A DNA stretch of 64,000 nucleotides from Bradyrhizobium sp. CCGUVB1N3 (GTDB lineage Bacteria > Pseudomonadota > Alphaproteobacteria > Rhizobiales > Xanthobacteraceae), in the NCBI RefSeq assembly GCF_024199925.1, contig NZ_JANADR010000001.1:2232001-2296000 (forward strand), in the 5' to 3' direction. Position 1 is the stretch's first letter. Each line of letters opens with the position of its first letter. The notes beneath the pieces are model-generated. The model saw only the letters and a list, made by a program, of their open reading frames with translations, ran no database searches and was not told the DNA's origin. This document shows, one piece after another, positions 1 to 8,149 of this stretch. A program made the translations under genes and the position numbers.

Positions 1-943
1 CGAAGCCGAAATTGGCGAGTGAACCGTTGAGGCTTTCGATCAACGTCCACAGCGCGCCGTCGAGGCCAAAACGCTGGCCGATCAGGCCGAGCGCCTCGAC
101 GCCCCCGATGAACAGCGCGACCACCACGGAGGCACCGGTGATGGTGAGGTTGTACCAGAGCTTGCGCAGGGGATCGACGAAGGCCCAGCGATAGGCGCTC
201 ACCATCAGCGTCGAATCGGCCGTGTCGACCAGTGCCATGCCGGTGGCGAACAGTGCGGGAAACACCAGCACCTCGGACAGCGAGGCGCCGCGCGCGGCTT
301 CCGTCGCGGAGATGCTGAGCAAACCGACCTCGGTCGCGGTGTCGAAGCCGAGCCCGAACAGGAAGCCGAGCGGATACATGTGCCATGATTTCGAGACCAT
401 GCGAAACATCGGCGCGAGCAGCCGCGCCAGGAGGCCACGGCCGGCCAGCAGCGCCTCAATGCCTTCTGCATCATGGGTGCCATGGGCGCGCACCGCGCGC
501 AGCGTCCGCCACAGGCCGACGAAGATCGCAAGATTAAGCACGGCGATCAGCAGCAGGAAGAGCGCGGACACCGAGGTGCCGATCACGCCGCCGACGGTCT
601 TGAGCAGGCTGTCGCCGCCGAGCCTCACGACGCCAAGGCAGAGCAGCAGCGTGGCAACGACGACCACCGTGGAATGGCCGAGCGCAAAATAGAGGCCGGC
701 GCTTTTCGGCGCATCGCCCGCGTGCATCAGCTTGCGCACGACGTTGTCGATCGCCGCGATGTGATCGGCATCCACGGCGTGGCGCAGGCCGAACACCCAG
801 GCGAGCAGCGCGGTCGCCATGATCGCGGGCCGGTCGGCGAACAGCGCGAAGGCCCAAGCCCATGCGGCGATATTGGCGAGGATAAGTCCCGCGAACAGCA
901 GCAGGGTGCCGGATTTGCCCCCCTGCCCAGACCCCTTCGTCAC
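1..943 (-). CDS. NiCoT-family nickel/cobalt permease (3' end outside window)
   Basis: An inner-membrane secondary transporter of the HoxN/NixA (NiCoT) family, importing Ni2+ or Co2+. The reading frame stays open to base 1, so the C terminus is missing; about 314 residues are visible against roughly 330-370 usual. The hallmark transmembrane-II metal signature is present as RHAVDADHIAAIDN (H-x4-D-H), followed by LYFALGHSTVVV, also typical of the family. Several hydrophobic helices follow. The start is taken as GTG at 943, preceded by GGAG eight bases upstream; the product then begins MTKGSGQGG. The gene lies just downstream of glpD on the same strand but has its own NikR-type operator 29 bases upstream of the start, so it is probably transcribed independently and shut off by nickel. 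Nickel rather than cobalt is inferred from that operator. Family assignment is secure; metal preference is not. Confidence 0.9.
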   Translation of the reverse strand, partial: MTKGSGQGGKSGTLLLFAGLILANIAAWAWAFALFADRPAIMATALLAWVFGLRHAVDADHIAAIDNVVRKLMHAGDAPKSAGLYFALGHSTVVVVATLLLCLGVVRLGGDSLLKTVGGVIGTSVSALFLLLIAVLNLAIFVGLWRTLRAVRAHGTHDAEGIEALLAGRGLLARLLAPMFRMVSKSWHMYPLGFLFGLGFDTATEVGLLSISATEAARGASLSEVLVFPALFATGMALVDTADSTLMVSAYRWAFVDPLRKLWYNLTITGASVVVALFIGGVEALGLIGQRFGLDGALWTLIESLNGSLANFGF

Positions 944-971
944 GCGACCCGCTCCGTCCTGCCGTACCCCG

Positions 972-999
972 GTATGATCTTTCTATCGAACTATCATAC
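972..999 (-). promoter_or_regulatory. NikR operator (GTATGA-N16-TCATAC)
   Basis: A perfect inverted repeat GTATGA-N16-TCATAC, exactly the half-sites and spacing of the E. coli NikR operator; arms extend outward by one matching base pair (GGTATGAT/ATCATACC). It sits 28 bp upstream of the GTG start of the nickel permease and 12 bp past the glpD stop codon. Established knowledge: Ni-loaded NikR represses nickel uptake genes through this sequence. No nikR gene is in the window. Confidence 0.88.
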
Positions 1000-1011
1000 C
1001 CGGGGGCAAGC

Positions 1012-2520
1012 CTAGATATTGCTCTCAAACGCGTCCCGCTGGGCTGGCGTCAGATGCAGGCCATGCTTGGTGCGACGATCCAGGAAGTCGGCCGGACTTT
1101 TGGCCCATTCTTTTTCGCGCAAATACGCGGCTTCGCGTTCATAGAAGTCGCCGCCGAAATGACGCCCGAGATCGGCGGAGATGCGGGCCGAGCCCAACAG
1201 CTCACGCGCGCGCGTCCCGTAAAGGCGCGCATAGTGATGGATCAGCTTGCGCGGAAGGTCGGGATAATCGCGCGCGAGGTTGACGACGAAACTATCGAAG
1301 GGACCGCCGATGTCGCCGCCCGGCAGCGGCGCTCCCGCTGTCCATGCCGGCGACATTTTTGGAAACCAGGCCTCCAGACGCCCGAGCGCATGCTCGGCGA
1401 GCCGGCGATAGGTCGTGATCTTGCCCCCGAAGATCGACAGCAGCGGCGGCGTGTCGGGCGTGCCGTGAACCTCGAAAACATAGTCGCGCGTCACCGCGGA
1501 CGGATTGTCCGCGTTGTCGTCGTAGAGCGGCCGTACGCCGGAGAAGGCATGGACCACTTCGCTTGCGCGCGGCGGAGCCCGGAAGTAGCGGCTCAGGACC
1601 TTGAGCAGATAGTCGATCTCGCCGTCGTCGATCGCGACGTCCTCGGCGCGGCCGTCGTAGGGAATGTCCGTGGTGCCGATCAGCGCGAGATCGTCCTCAT
1701 AGGGATTGACGAAGATGACGCGGCGATCCTCGTTCTGAAGCAGGTAGGCCTGCGGCCCGCTCCAGAATTTCGGCACCACCACATGGCTCCCCTTGACCAG
1801 CCGGACATTGTGCGACGAGTTCAGGCCGGCGACGCCCTGCACGACGTCCTGCACCCAGGGACCTGCCGCATTGACGAGCGCACGCGCGCGAACGAACTCC
1901 GGGCCGCCGTCCTCGCCCTGCATCTCCAGACGCCAGGCGTCCCCTTCCCGGCGCGCGCTCACCGCGCGGGTGCGCGGCAGGATTTTGGCGCCGCTCTGCG
2001 CAGCATCGATCAAATTGAGGATCACAAGCCGGGCATCGTCGACCCAGCAATCCGAATATTCGAAGCCGCGGCGGAATTCGGCGCGCAGCGGCGCGCCCTC
2101 CGGCTCATGCGCAAGGTCGAGACCGCGGCTCGGCGGCAACCGCTTGCGCCCGCCCAGATGGTCGTAGAGGAACAGACCGGTGCGGACCAGCCAGGCCGGC
2201 CGCTGCTCCGGCGAGTGCGGCAGCACGAAGCGCATCGGCCAGATGATGTGCGGGGCCGACGCAAGCAGCACCTCGCGCTCGATCAGGGCCTCGCGGACCA
2301 GGCGGAACTCGTAATATTCGAGATAGCGCAGCCCGCCATGGACGAGCTTGCCGGAGCGCGACGAGGTCCCTTCGGCGAAATCGTCCTTCTCGCACAGCAG
2401 GACCTTCAGCCCGCGCCCCGCCGCGTCACGGGCGATACCGGCGCCATTGATGCCACCGCCGATGATGGCGATGTCGACAAGCCCGTGATCCCTGCCCGCC
2501 TCAGGCGTAGCGCCCGTCAT
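1012..2520 (-). CDS. glpD: Glycerol-3-phosphate dehydrogenase, FAD-dependent (GlpD family)
   Basis: A 502-residue FAD enzyme that oxidises glycerol-3-phosphate (or, in the close EryB relatives, a tetritol phosphate) and passes electrons to quinone at the membrane. Near the N terminus it has the dinucleotide-binding motif IGGGINGAGIARDAAGRG, followed by the family block TSSRSGKLVHGGLRYLEYYE; the C terminus holds FGGKITTYRRLAEHAL and the RRTKHGL motif. Length matches E. coli GlpD (501). The ATG at 2520 overlaps the stop of the aldolase gene by four bases (ATGA), which fixes the start and indicates translational coupling. It is the last gene of the leftward operon that carries an ABC transporter, FGGY kinase, 2-hydroxyacid dehydrogenase and aldolase. 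In rhizobia GlpD is linked to an ABC glycerol importer with two ATPases, and EryB to erythritol genes, so the true substrate here could be glycerol phosphate or another polyol phosphate. Confidence 0.9.
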   Translation of the reverse strand: MTGATPEAGRDHGLVDIAIIGGGINGAGIARDAAGRGLKVLLCEKDDFAEGTSSRSGKLVHGGLRYLEYYEFRLVREALIEREVLLASAPHIIWPMRFVLPHSPEQRPAWLVRTGLFLYDHLGGRKRLPPSRGLDLAHEPEGAPLRAEFRRGFEYSDCWVDDARLVILNLIDAAQSGAKILPRTRAVSARREGDAWRLEMQGEDGGPEFVRARALVNAAGPWVQDVVQGVAGLNSSHNVRLVKGSHVVVPKFWSGPQAYLLQNEDRRVIFVNPYEDDLALIGTTDIPYDGRAEDVAIDDGEIDYLLKVLSRYFRAPPRASEVVHAFSGVRPLYDDNADNPSAVTRDYVFEVHGTPDTPPLLSIFGGKITTYRRLAEHALGRLEAWFPKMSPAWTAGAPLPGGDIGGPFDSFVVNLARDYPDLPRKLIHHYARLYGTRARELLGSARISADLGRHFGGDFYEREAAYLREKEWAKSPADFLDRRTKHGLHLTPAQRDAFESNI

Positions 2521-3275
2521 CGCTTTCCGCTGTGCTTCTTCTCGATCCGTTGCCGTGCCGCCGCCTTCGCAGCGCGCGCCTTTGCCGGCTTTTGACTCGA
2601 CTTGGCCATGGACTTGGGCTTGGGCGCCTGCAGGCCGTAAGTCGAGAATCCCTTCGCCGTGTCTGCGATCTCCGCCTCGCTGAGAATGTGCGGCGCGCCG
2701 AGTGCGAGCGAGAGATAATACTGGCGCGCGATGGTCTCGAGCTCGACGGCAAGCCACATCGCCTTGTCGAGATTCGCCCCCACCGCAATCATGCCGTGAT
2801 TGGCGAGCAGGCAGCCGTTGCGGCCTTCGAGCGCTTGCAGGGCGAGTTCGGACAGCTCAGCCGTGCCGTAGCGCGCATAGCCGGCGCAGCGGATATCGTG
2901 GCCGCCGAACGCCGCCATCATGTAGTGGCAGGCGGGGATCGGCTTACGGGCGATAGCGAGCACGGTCGCGTAGGTCGAGTGGGTGTGGACGACACCGCCG
3001 ACATCCGGCCGCCCGCGCATGATGTCGCGATGAAAGCGCCATTCGGTGGACGGCTGCAGCGGTCCTTCCCAGGAGCCGTGTTCGCCATCGAGCGGCATCG
3101 AAGCGATCATCTCCGGCTTCATCGCGTCGTAGGGCGTCGCCGACGGCGTGATCAGCATCCGGTCCTTGTAGCGGGCGGAGATATTCCCCGACGTCCCCTG
3201 GTTCAGACCCGAGGCGTTCATCCACCGGCATTTGGCGATGATCGCTTCGCGTAACTGTCGCTCCTCACGGGTCAT
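2517..3275 (-). CDS. Class II aldolase/adducin family protein (fuculose-phosphate aldolase-like)
   Basis: A 252-residue zinc-dependent class II aldolase of the FucA/AraD/adducin type, expected to cleave a keto-sugar phosphate to DHAP (or to epimerise a pentulose phosphate). Visible family motifs are SGNISARY near residue 30 (phosphate binding), HTHSTYATVLA (zinc histidines) and LANHGMIAVG toward the C-terminal third. The start ATG at 3275 has AAAGGTG upstream. The last ~35 residues are Lys/Arg/Ala-rich (KPKSMAKSSQKPAKARAAK...) and lie beyond the aldolase fold, an unusual basic tail that might bind nucleic acid or be unstructured. The gene is 19 bp downstream of the hydroxyacid dehydrogenase and overlaps glpD by 4 bp, so it belongs to the transporter operon. 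Substrate unknown. Confidence 0.85.
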   Translation of the reverse strand: MTREERQLREAIIAKCRWMNASGLNQGTSGNISARYKDRMLITPSATPYDAMKPEMIASMPLDGEHGSWEGPLQPSTEWRFHRDIMRGRPDVGGVVHTHSTYATVLAIARKPIPACHYMMAAFGGHDIRCAGYARYGTAELSELALQALEGRNGCLLANHGMIAVGANLDKAMWLAVELETIARQYYLSLALGAPHILSEAEIADTAKGFSTYGLQAPKPKSMAKSSQKPAKARAAKAAARQRIEKKHSGKR

Positions 3276-3294
3276 GTCGAAACACCTTTCGTCT

Positions 3295-4335
3295 TCAGCA
3301 CGGGTTGAGCGGCGGCTCGCCGGCGAGATAGCGGCGAACCTCTTCCGCGGCCTGATCGGCAGCAATGGTGACGGTGCGCAAGGAAGCGCCGGCGATGTGC
3401 GGCGTCAGCGTGACGTTCGGCAGTTGCAGCAGCGGCCAGTCCGGCGGCACCGGTTCGACCGCAAACGTATCGAGCATGGCGCCACCGAGGCGCCCCGAGG
3501 ACAACACCTCGAACAGCGCCTTGTAGTCAACCAGCGGGCCGCGCGCCGTGTTGATCAGCAACGCGCCGGGCTTAACCCGCGCGAGCGCTGCGCTATCGAT
3601 GAAGCCCGTCGTCTCGCTGGTGACCCGCGCATGCAGGCTGATGACGTCAGCGCGCGCCAGCAGGTCCGCGAGGCCGACGTGCTCGACGCCGTCATTGCGG
3701 TCCTGCGCGCTGAGCTGGACGTAGGGGTCGGCGACCAGGATCTTGCAGCCAAAGGCCTTGAGCAGCTTCACCACGCGGGTGCCGATCGCCCCATAACCGA
3801 CGATGCCCACCGTCATCTCGCCAAGCTCCCGCCCGGTGCGGTCGGCGCGATAGAGGTCGCCGCGCCACTCGCCGCCGCGCAAGGATTCGTGTCCGCTGCG
3901 GATCAGGCGCGTTTCGGCGAGGATGGCGCCGATGGTGAACTCGGCCACCGCGCTCGCGTTGCGACCGGGCGTGTTGACCACGATCACCCCGTGATCGCGC
4001 GTGGCCTGCATGTCGATATTGACGGGACCGCCACGCGAGACCGCAATGAACTTCAGGTTCGGCAAGCGCTCCAGCATCGACCGCGAGATCGGCGCGAGAT
4101 GCGTCACGAGCAGCGCGGCGTCGCCGATGAAGTTGGCGACCTCGTCCGGATCGCCCATGAACTCCTTCAGCCCATCGAGCTTCGAGCCGGCATAGCCGTG
4201 CTCCATCGGCTCGTCCGGCCAGGGCTGCTCCAGAAGGCGGATATCGACGCGGTCGCCGCAGGCAGCCGTGATCTTCTCGGCGAACACCGACGGCAGCATG
4301 AAGCGGTCACCGACGATGGCGATGGAGCTAGACAT
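3295..4335 (-). CDS. D-isomer-specific 2-hydroxyacid dehydrogenase (NAD-binding)
   Basis: A 346-residue cytosolic oxidoreductase of the D-2-hydroxyacid dehydrogenase/phosphoglycerate dehydrogenase family. The nucleotide-binding loop reads TVGIVGYGAIGTRVVKLL, and the catalytic residues are recognisable: Arg in INTARGPLVD, Glu in DTFAVEPVP and His in TPHIAGAS. Start chosen at ATG 4335 (MSSSIAIVGD), which overlaps the kinase stop by 8 bp; a slightly longer version from 4350 is possible but reads into the kinase and has no better ribosome-binding site. Position between the FGGY kinase and the class II aldolase suggests it acts on a sugar acid or phosphorylated sugar acid in the same pathway, for example reducing or oxidising a 2-keto/2-hydroxy acid intermediate. 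That role is inference. Confidence 0.88.
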   Translation of the reverse strand: MSSSIAIVGDRFMLPSVFAEKITAACGDRVDIRLLEQPWPDEPMEHGYAGSKLDGLKEFMGDPDEVANFIGDAALLVTHLAPISRSMLERLPNLKFIAVSRGGPVNIDMQATRDHGVIVVNTPGRNASAVAEFTIGAILAETRLIRSGHESLRGGEWRGDLYRADRTGRELGEMTVGIVGYGAIGTRVVKLLKAFGCKILVADPYVQLSAQDRNDGVEHVGLADLLARADVISLHARVTSETTGFIDSAALARVKPGALLINTARGPLVDYKALFEVLSSGRLGGAMLDTFAVEPVPPDWPLLQLPNVTLTPHIAGASLRTVTIAADQAAEEVRRYLAGEPPLNPC

Positions 4336-5908
4336 GACCGGCTCCCACACGCAGGGCCGCGAGCTGCTTCCAAACCGGCCGCGACGCGAGCCTCGCCTCC
4401 AGATAGGCCGGGAACATCTTTGCGTAGCGCGCGGCCAACGCCGGATCCGGCGTCTGTGGTTCGTTCAAATATGGTCTCACCCAGTCCTCCGCGCAGGCCG
4501 TCATATCCGGATAAAGTCCGGTTGCGACGGCAGCGATCATCGCGGCCCCTCCTGCTCCGGCTTCGCCGCGGCTGCAGACGCGCACATTGCAGTCGAGCAC
4601 AGCCCCAAGGATGGTCCCGAGCGCGCGGCTGCGCGCTGCGCCGCCGGTGATCCGCACCTCGCCCGGCAACGCGCCCATCGCGGCATAGCAATCGCGCGCG
4701 GCGAAGGCGAGCCCTTCCATCACGGCGCGCATCAGGTCCCAATAGCCGTGACGCGACCGCAGGCCGATCAGTTGCGCGCAAGCCTCATGGGCGACGAAGG
4801 GCCCGCGCTCGCCGGCATCGGAGATGAAGGGATGAAACAGGAGCTCGCCGGCTTTTGCTCCCAGCACCTTCGCGTCGAGATGTCGGATCAGATCTGCACG
4901 CGAGCGCACCACGCCCTCGGCGGCCAAGAGATCGCGCGCGAGATCGAGCAGCCAGTCGATGTTGAGCGTCGCTGCCATGTTGGACTGCATCTGGGTGTAG
5001 TGACCGGCGACCGGGAACGGCATGGTGTAGCCGGTCGCCTCCGCATTCAGCGTCACCGCGTCGGCGCTGGTCGCGAGCCGCATATGCATGCCGGTAGACC
5101 CGATGATGGTGCAGCCGACGTCGGGTGAGGGATCGTAGAGGCCCGCGCCGAGCGCGTTGCAGACCACGTCGACATAGCCGAGCGAAACCGGCACGCCCTC
5201 AGGCAGTCCGGTCTCGATGGCGGCGGCCGCACTCAGCGGATGCGTCGTCGCGACCCCGTCGACGACCTCGGGAAACAGGGCTGCGCAATCGGCGATGCCG
5301 ATCAGTCGCGCGGTCTCCGCGTCAAAGCGGCGCTTGCGGAAATCGCCACATGTAAAGGTCGATTCCGACGGATCGGTCGCGCGCTGGCCGGTGAGCAGGA
5401 AGTAGAGCCAATCCTTGCAGTGAAAGGCGGTCCTGGCCCGGGACAGCGTTTCGGGCGCATGCGCCTGTAGCCAGGCGAGCTGCGGCCCCTGCTGGCAGGC
5501 ATTGAGTCCGGAACCGGTGCGCCGATAAAGTGCGGCGTTGCGCTCGCTGGAGCGGATCTCCTCGACGAGGCTGGCGGCCCGGGAATCCAGCCACAGCAGC
5601 GCCGGCGCGACTGGGCGGCCGTCACCGTCGATGAGCCAGGTGCCATCGCCCTGCCCCGTGACCGCGACGGCAGCAAGGCGTGTGGAAATATCCGGCACGG
5701 CCGCAATCAGCCCACGCAACGCGGCAACAGTGTCGGTCCAGGTCCGCGACATGTCCTGCTCGACGCGGCCGCCGGGCGAAGTCGTGTATGTATTAGGCAG
5801 GGAGAAATCGCCGAGCTGCCGCCCGTCGCGCGCGAACGCCACGGTCTTGATCAGAGACGTGCCGGCATCGATGCCGATGATGACGTCGCGGCCCGGCGAG
5901 GTCTGCAT
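4328..5908 (-). CDS. FGGY-family carbohydrate kinase
   Basis: A 526-residue ATP-dependent sugar/polyol kinase of the FGGY family (xylulokinase, glycerol kinase, erythritol kinase group). The N terminus carries the phosphate-1 loop IIGIDAGTSLIKTVAF, and the second domain has MRAVMEGLAFAARDCY and EVRITGGAARSRALG, matching the FGGY signature and adenosine-binding loop. Length is typical (490-530). The ATG at 5908 follows the ATPase stop by two bases and is preceded by a GGAGG-rich stretch. It is encoded between the transporter ATPases and the hydroxyacid dehydrogenase, so it most likely phosphorylates the imported compound. It is clearly different from the smaller FGGY kinase at 12713, so the locus encodes two kinases. 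Substrate not assignable from sequence; the xylulokinase/erythritol kinase type is favoured over true glycerol kinase because the family's glycerol-specific N-terminal block is absent. Confidence 0.85.
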   Translation of the reverse strand: MQTSPGRDVIIGIDAGTSLIKTVAFARDGRQLGDFSLPNTYTTSPGGRVEQDMSRTWTDTVAALRGLIAAVPDISTRLAAVAVTGQGDGTWLIDGDGRPVAPALLWLDSRAASLVEEIRSSERNAALYRRTGSGLNACQQGPQLAWLQAHAPETLSRARTAFHCKDWLYFLLTGQRATDPSESTFTCGDFRKRRFDAETARLIGIADCAALFPEVVDGVATTHPLSAAAAIETGLPEGVPVSLGYVDVVCNALGAGLYDPSPDVGCTIIGSTGMHMRLATSADAVTLNAEATGYTMPFPVAGHYTQMQSNMAATLNIDWLLDLARDLLAAEGVVRSRADLIRHLDAKVLGAKAGELLFHPFISDAGERGPFVAHEACAQLIGLRSRHGYWDLMRAVMEGLAFAARDCYAAMGALPGEVRITGGAARSRALGTILGAVLDCNVRVCSRGEAGAGGAAMIAAVATGLYPDMTACAEDWVRPYLNEPQTPDPALAARYAKMFPAYLEARLASRPVWKQLAALRVGAGHV

Positions 5909-5910
5909 GG

Positions 5911-7026
5911 TCAGCCCCCCTCCGCATGGCGAATGCAGGTGCCGTCCGCGCCGAAGATGTGGAGGTGACGCGGCTCCAGCCCGAGTGGAATGACGTCGCC
6001 CGGCCGCGCCGCGATCCGGTTCGGTGTCACCGCGATCAGGAGATGGCCGGCGCATTCGCCGGCGACATGCGACTGGTCGCCGAGCCATTGATTGGATACG
6101 ACGCGCACGCGGACCTCTCCCGTCCCGACTGCGACCTTCTGCGGGCGGATGCCGACCCGGACCCGCCTGGTCTGCGCAAGCGCCTGCCGCGCTGCTTGAT
6201 CGAGCGTTTCACCCGAGATGTTGAACGCGATATCGGAGCCGACCGACAGGCGGAAGCCGCCATCGGCGGGTGCGACCTCCGTCTCCAGCAGATTCATCGG
6301 CGGCTCGCCGATGAAGCTGGCGACGAAGAGATTGGCCGGACGGTTCTTCAGTTCCTTTTCGCTCGCAAATTGCTGAAGGACGCCGTCCTCCATCACCGCG
6401 ATGCGATCGGCGAGCGCGCTCGCCTCGGTCTGGTCATGGGTGACGAAGATCGCCGTCATGCCCCGTTCGGCCAGCAAGCCCTTGATCCGCCCGCGCAGCA
6501 CCGCCCGCAGTTGCGGCTCGAGCTGGCCCATGGGCTCGTCGAGCAGATAGAGGTCGGCGTCCCGCACCAAGGCACGCGCCAGCGACACACGCTGCTGCTG
6601 CCCGCCCGAGATGGCGCGCGGAAAGCTGTCGAGAATATCTTCGATCTCGACCAGCCGCGCGATCGCTTCGACCCGGCGCGAAATCTCGCTGCGCGAGAGC
6701 TGCTGCGCCTTGAGCGCAAAGGCAATGTTCTCGCGCACCGTCAGCGGCGGATAGAGCGAATAGCCCTCGAATGCCATTGCCACTTTGCGCTTCGCCGGCG
6801 GCAGCTCGTCGATCCGCCGTTGCGACAGCGCGATCGCGCCCGAGGTCACGCTCTCGAAGCCTGCGATCATCCGCAAGGTCGAGGTCTTGCCACAGCCGGA
6901 CGATCCCAGCAGCGCAACGATCTCGCCCTTCTTCACTTCCATGTCGAGCGCGCGCACGGCATGAACCGGCGGCTTGCCGCGGCTGCTGTAGACCTTGTCG
7001 ACGTTCTTGATTTCGAGCATGGCCAT
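5911..7026 (-). CDS. Carbohydrate ABC transporter ATP-binding protein (ATPase A of an unequal pair)
   Basis: A 371-residue MalK/UgpC-type ATPase with a C-terminal TOBE/regulatory region, energising the CUT1-type importer encoded upstream. Walker A GSSGCGKT (residues 41-48), signature ISGGQ (139-143), Walker B LLDEP (161-165) and switch His197 (VTHDQ) are intact. Two positions deviate: the Q-loop reads AFEGYSLYP (Glu87 in place of Gln) and the D-loop reads GQLEP where SNLDAK is usual. Start ATG 7026 has GAGGAGAG seven bases upstream. It directly follows the second ATPase gene (13 bp). Its deviations differ from those of that partner, suggesting the two form an asymmetric heterodimer. Rhizobial glycerol importers (GlpS/GlpT) also have two ATPases, and the GlpD gene in this operon supports a polyol substrate. 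Confidence 0.9.
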   Translation of the reverse strand: MAMLEIKNVDKVYSSRGKPPVHAVRALDMEVKKGEIVALLGSSGCGKTSTLRMIAGFESVTSGAIALSQRRIDELPPAKRKVAMAFEGYSLYPPLTVRENIAFALKAQQLSRSEISRRVEAIARLVEIEDILDSFPRAISGGQQQRVSLARALVRDADLYLLDEPMGQLEPQLRAVLRGRIKGLLAERGMTAIFVTHDQTEASALADRIAVMEDGVLQQFASEKELKNRPANLFVASFIGEPPMNLLETEVAPADGGFRLSVGSDIAFNISGETLDQAARQALAQTRRVRVGIRPQKVAVGTGEVRVRVVSNQWLGDQSHVAGECAGHLLIAVTPNRIAARPGDVIPLGLEPRHLHIFGADGTCIRHAEGG

Positions 7027-7039
7027 CGGTCCGCTCTCC

Positions 7040-8146
7040 TCACGCCGCCTGACGCCGGTGCGGCAGACCAACCCGGAGTCCCGTCGCACGATCGAACAAC
7101 AGTGCCGCCTCCGGCGCGAAACGGACGAAGACGCCGTCGTCAGCACTCGCCATCGGTGAATCCGGCGGCAGCGCCGCGAGCCATTCGGAGCCATCGGCAA
7201 AGCGCAGCAGCAGCACGGCCCGTTCGTGCATCGGTGTGACCGCGACGACGCGCGCGGGAACGGCGTCTTCGCTGGCTGACCGGGTAATGACGAGATCATC
7301 GGGGCGAACGCCGAGCCAGCACTGACTGAGGTCGGCCGCCTGCTGATCCACGGGATCGAGCCTGACCTTTGTCCCGGCAATTTCGGCCGTCAGGCCCGCC
7401 TGTTCGGTGTGGGGCGAGACTTCGGCGAGATTGATGCTAGGATCGCCGAACAGGCGCGCCACCGCGACGGACGCCGGCCGGGCGTAGATTTCTTCGGGGC
7501 GTGCGACCTGGACGAGACGGCCCTCGATCAGCACCGCGATGCGGTCGGCGATCGCCATCGCTTCGCGATAGTCCTGGGTGACGTAGAGCACCGCAGCGGA
7601 GCTGCGGCGCAGCAGGCTCGGCAGCTCGAGCCGCATTTCATAGCGAAGTTTTGCATCGACGTTGCGCAAGGGATCATCCAGCAGCAGCACCTCTGGATTG
7701 CCGATCAGCGCACGCGCCAGCGCCGTGCGCTGCTTTTGCCCGTTGGACAATTCGCGCGGCATATGGCCGAGCACATGCTCGATCTTCAACAACCGGCTGA
7801 TCGACGTGACCCGCGAGGCCAACTCTCCGCCCTTGGCCTTCGCCCGTAGGCCGCTCGCAATGTTGTCCTGCGCGCTCATATGCGGGAACAGCGCGAAGTT
7901 CTGGAAGGCCATGCCGATGCCGCGCTGCTCCGGCGGCGCGCCGACGATCGATCGCCCGCCAACCAGAATATCGCCCTCGTCGGGCTCGAACATGCCCGCG
8001 ATCATGCGCAGCAGCACGGTCTTGCCGCTACCTGACGGCCCGAACACCGCAACGATCTCGCCGGGCTCGACCACCAGCGACAAGTTGTCGGCGCAACGCA
8101 CCGCGCCGAAAGCCTTGCCGACGGAATTGAGTTCGAGACGCGCCAT
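7040..8146 (-). CDS. Carbohydrate ABC transporter ATP-binding protein (ATPase B, catalytic-site variant)
   Basis: A 368-residue ATPase of the same importer. Walker A is normal (GPSGSGKT, 36-43), as is Q-loop Gln82, but three catalytic elements depart from consensus: the signature is LSNGQ (133-137), Walker B reads LLLDDP so the catalytic Glu is Asp158, and the switch histidine is replaced by Gln191 (VTQDYREAM, normally VTHD). Glu-to-Asp and His-to-Gln changes are the classic marks of the degenerate site in heterodimeric ABC proteins. A TOBE-like C-terminal domain follows. The start ATG at 8146 lies 3 bp after the permease stop. It probably pairs with the ATPase encoded just downstream, giving one consensus and one weak nucleotide site. 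The function of a second ATPase in this subfamily is known mainly from the rhizobial GlpS/GlpT system. Confidence 0.9.
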   Translation of the reverse strand: MARLELNSVGKAFGAVRCADNLSLVVEPGEIVAVFGPSGSGKTVLLRMIAGMFEPDEGDILVGGRSIVGAPPEQRGIGMAFQNFALFPHMSAQDNIASGLRAKAKGGELASRVTSISRLLKIEHVLGHMPRELSNGQKQRTALARALIGNPEVLLLDDPLRNVDAKLRYEMRLELPSLLRRSSAAVLYVTQDYREAMAIADRIAVLIEGRLVQVARPEEIYARPASVAVARLFGDPSINLAEVSPHTEQAGLTAEIAGTKVRLDPVDQQAADLSQCWLGVRPDDLVITRSASEDAVPARVVAVTPMHERAVLLLRFADGSEWLAALPPDSPMASADDGVFVRFAPEAALLFDRATGLRVGLPHRRQAA

Positions 8147-8149
8147 GTG

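Noticed and set aside
1054..2595. A 513-codon plus-strand frame opposite glpD
   Set aside because: Low-complexity charged translation with no motif; the minus strand encodes GlpD with all signatures. The same reasoning removes many similar frames in the window.
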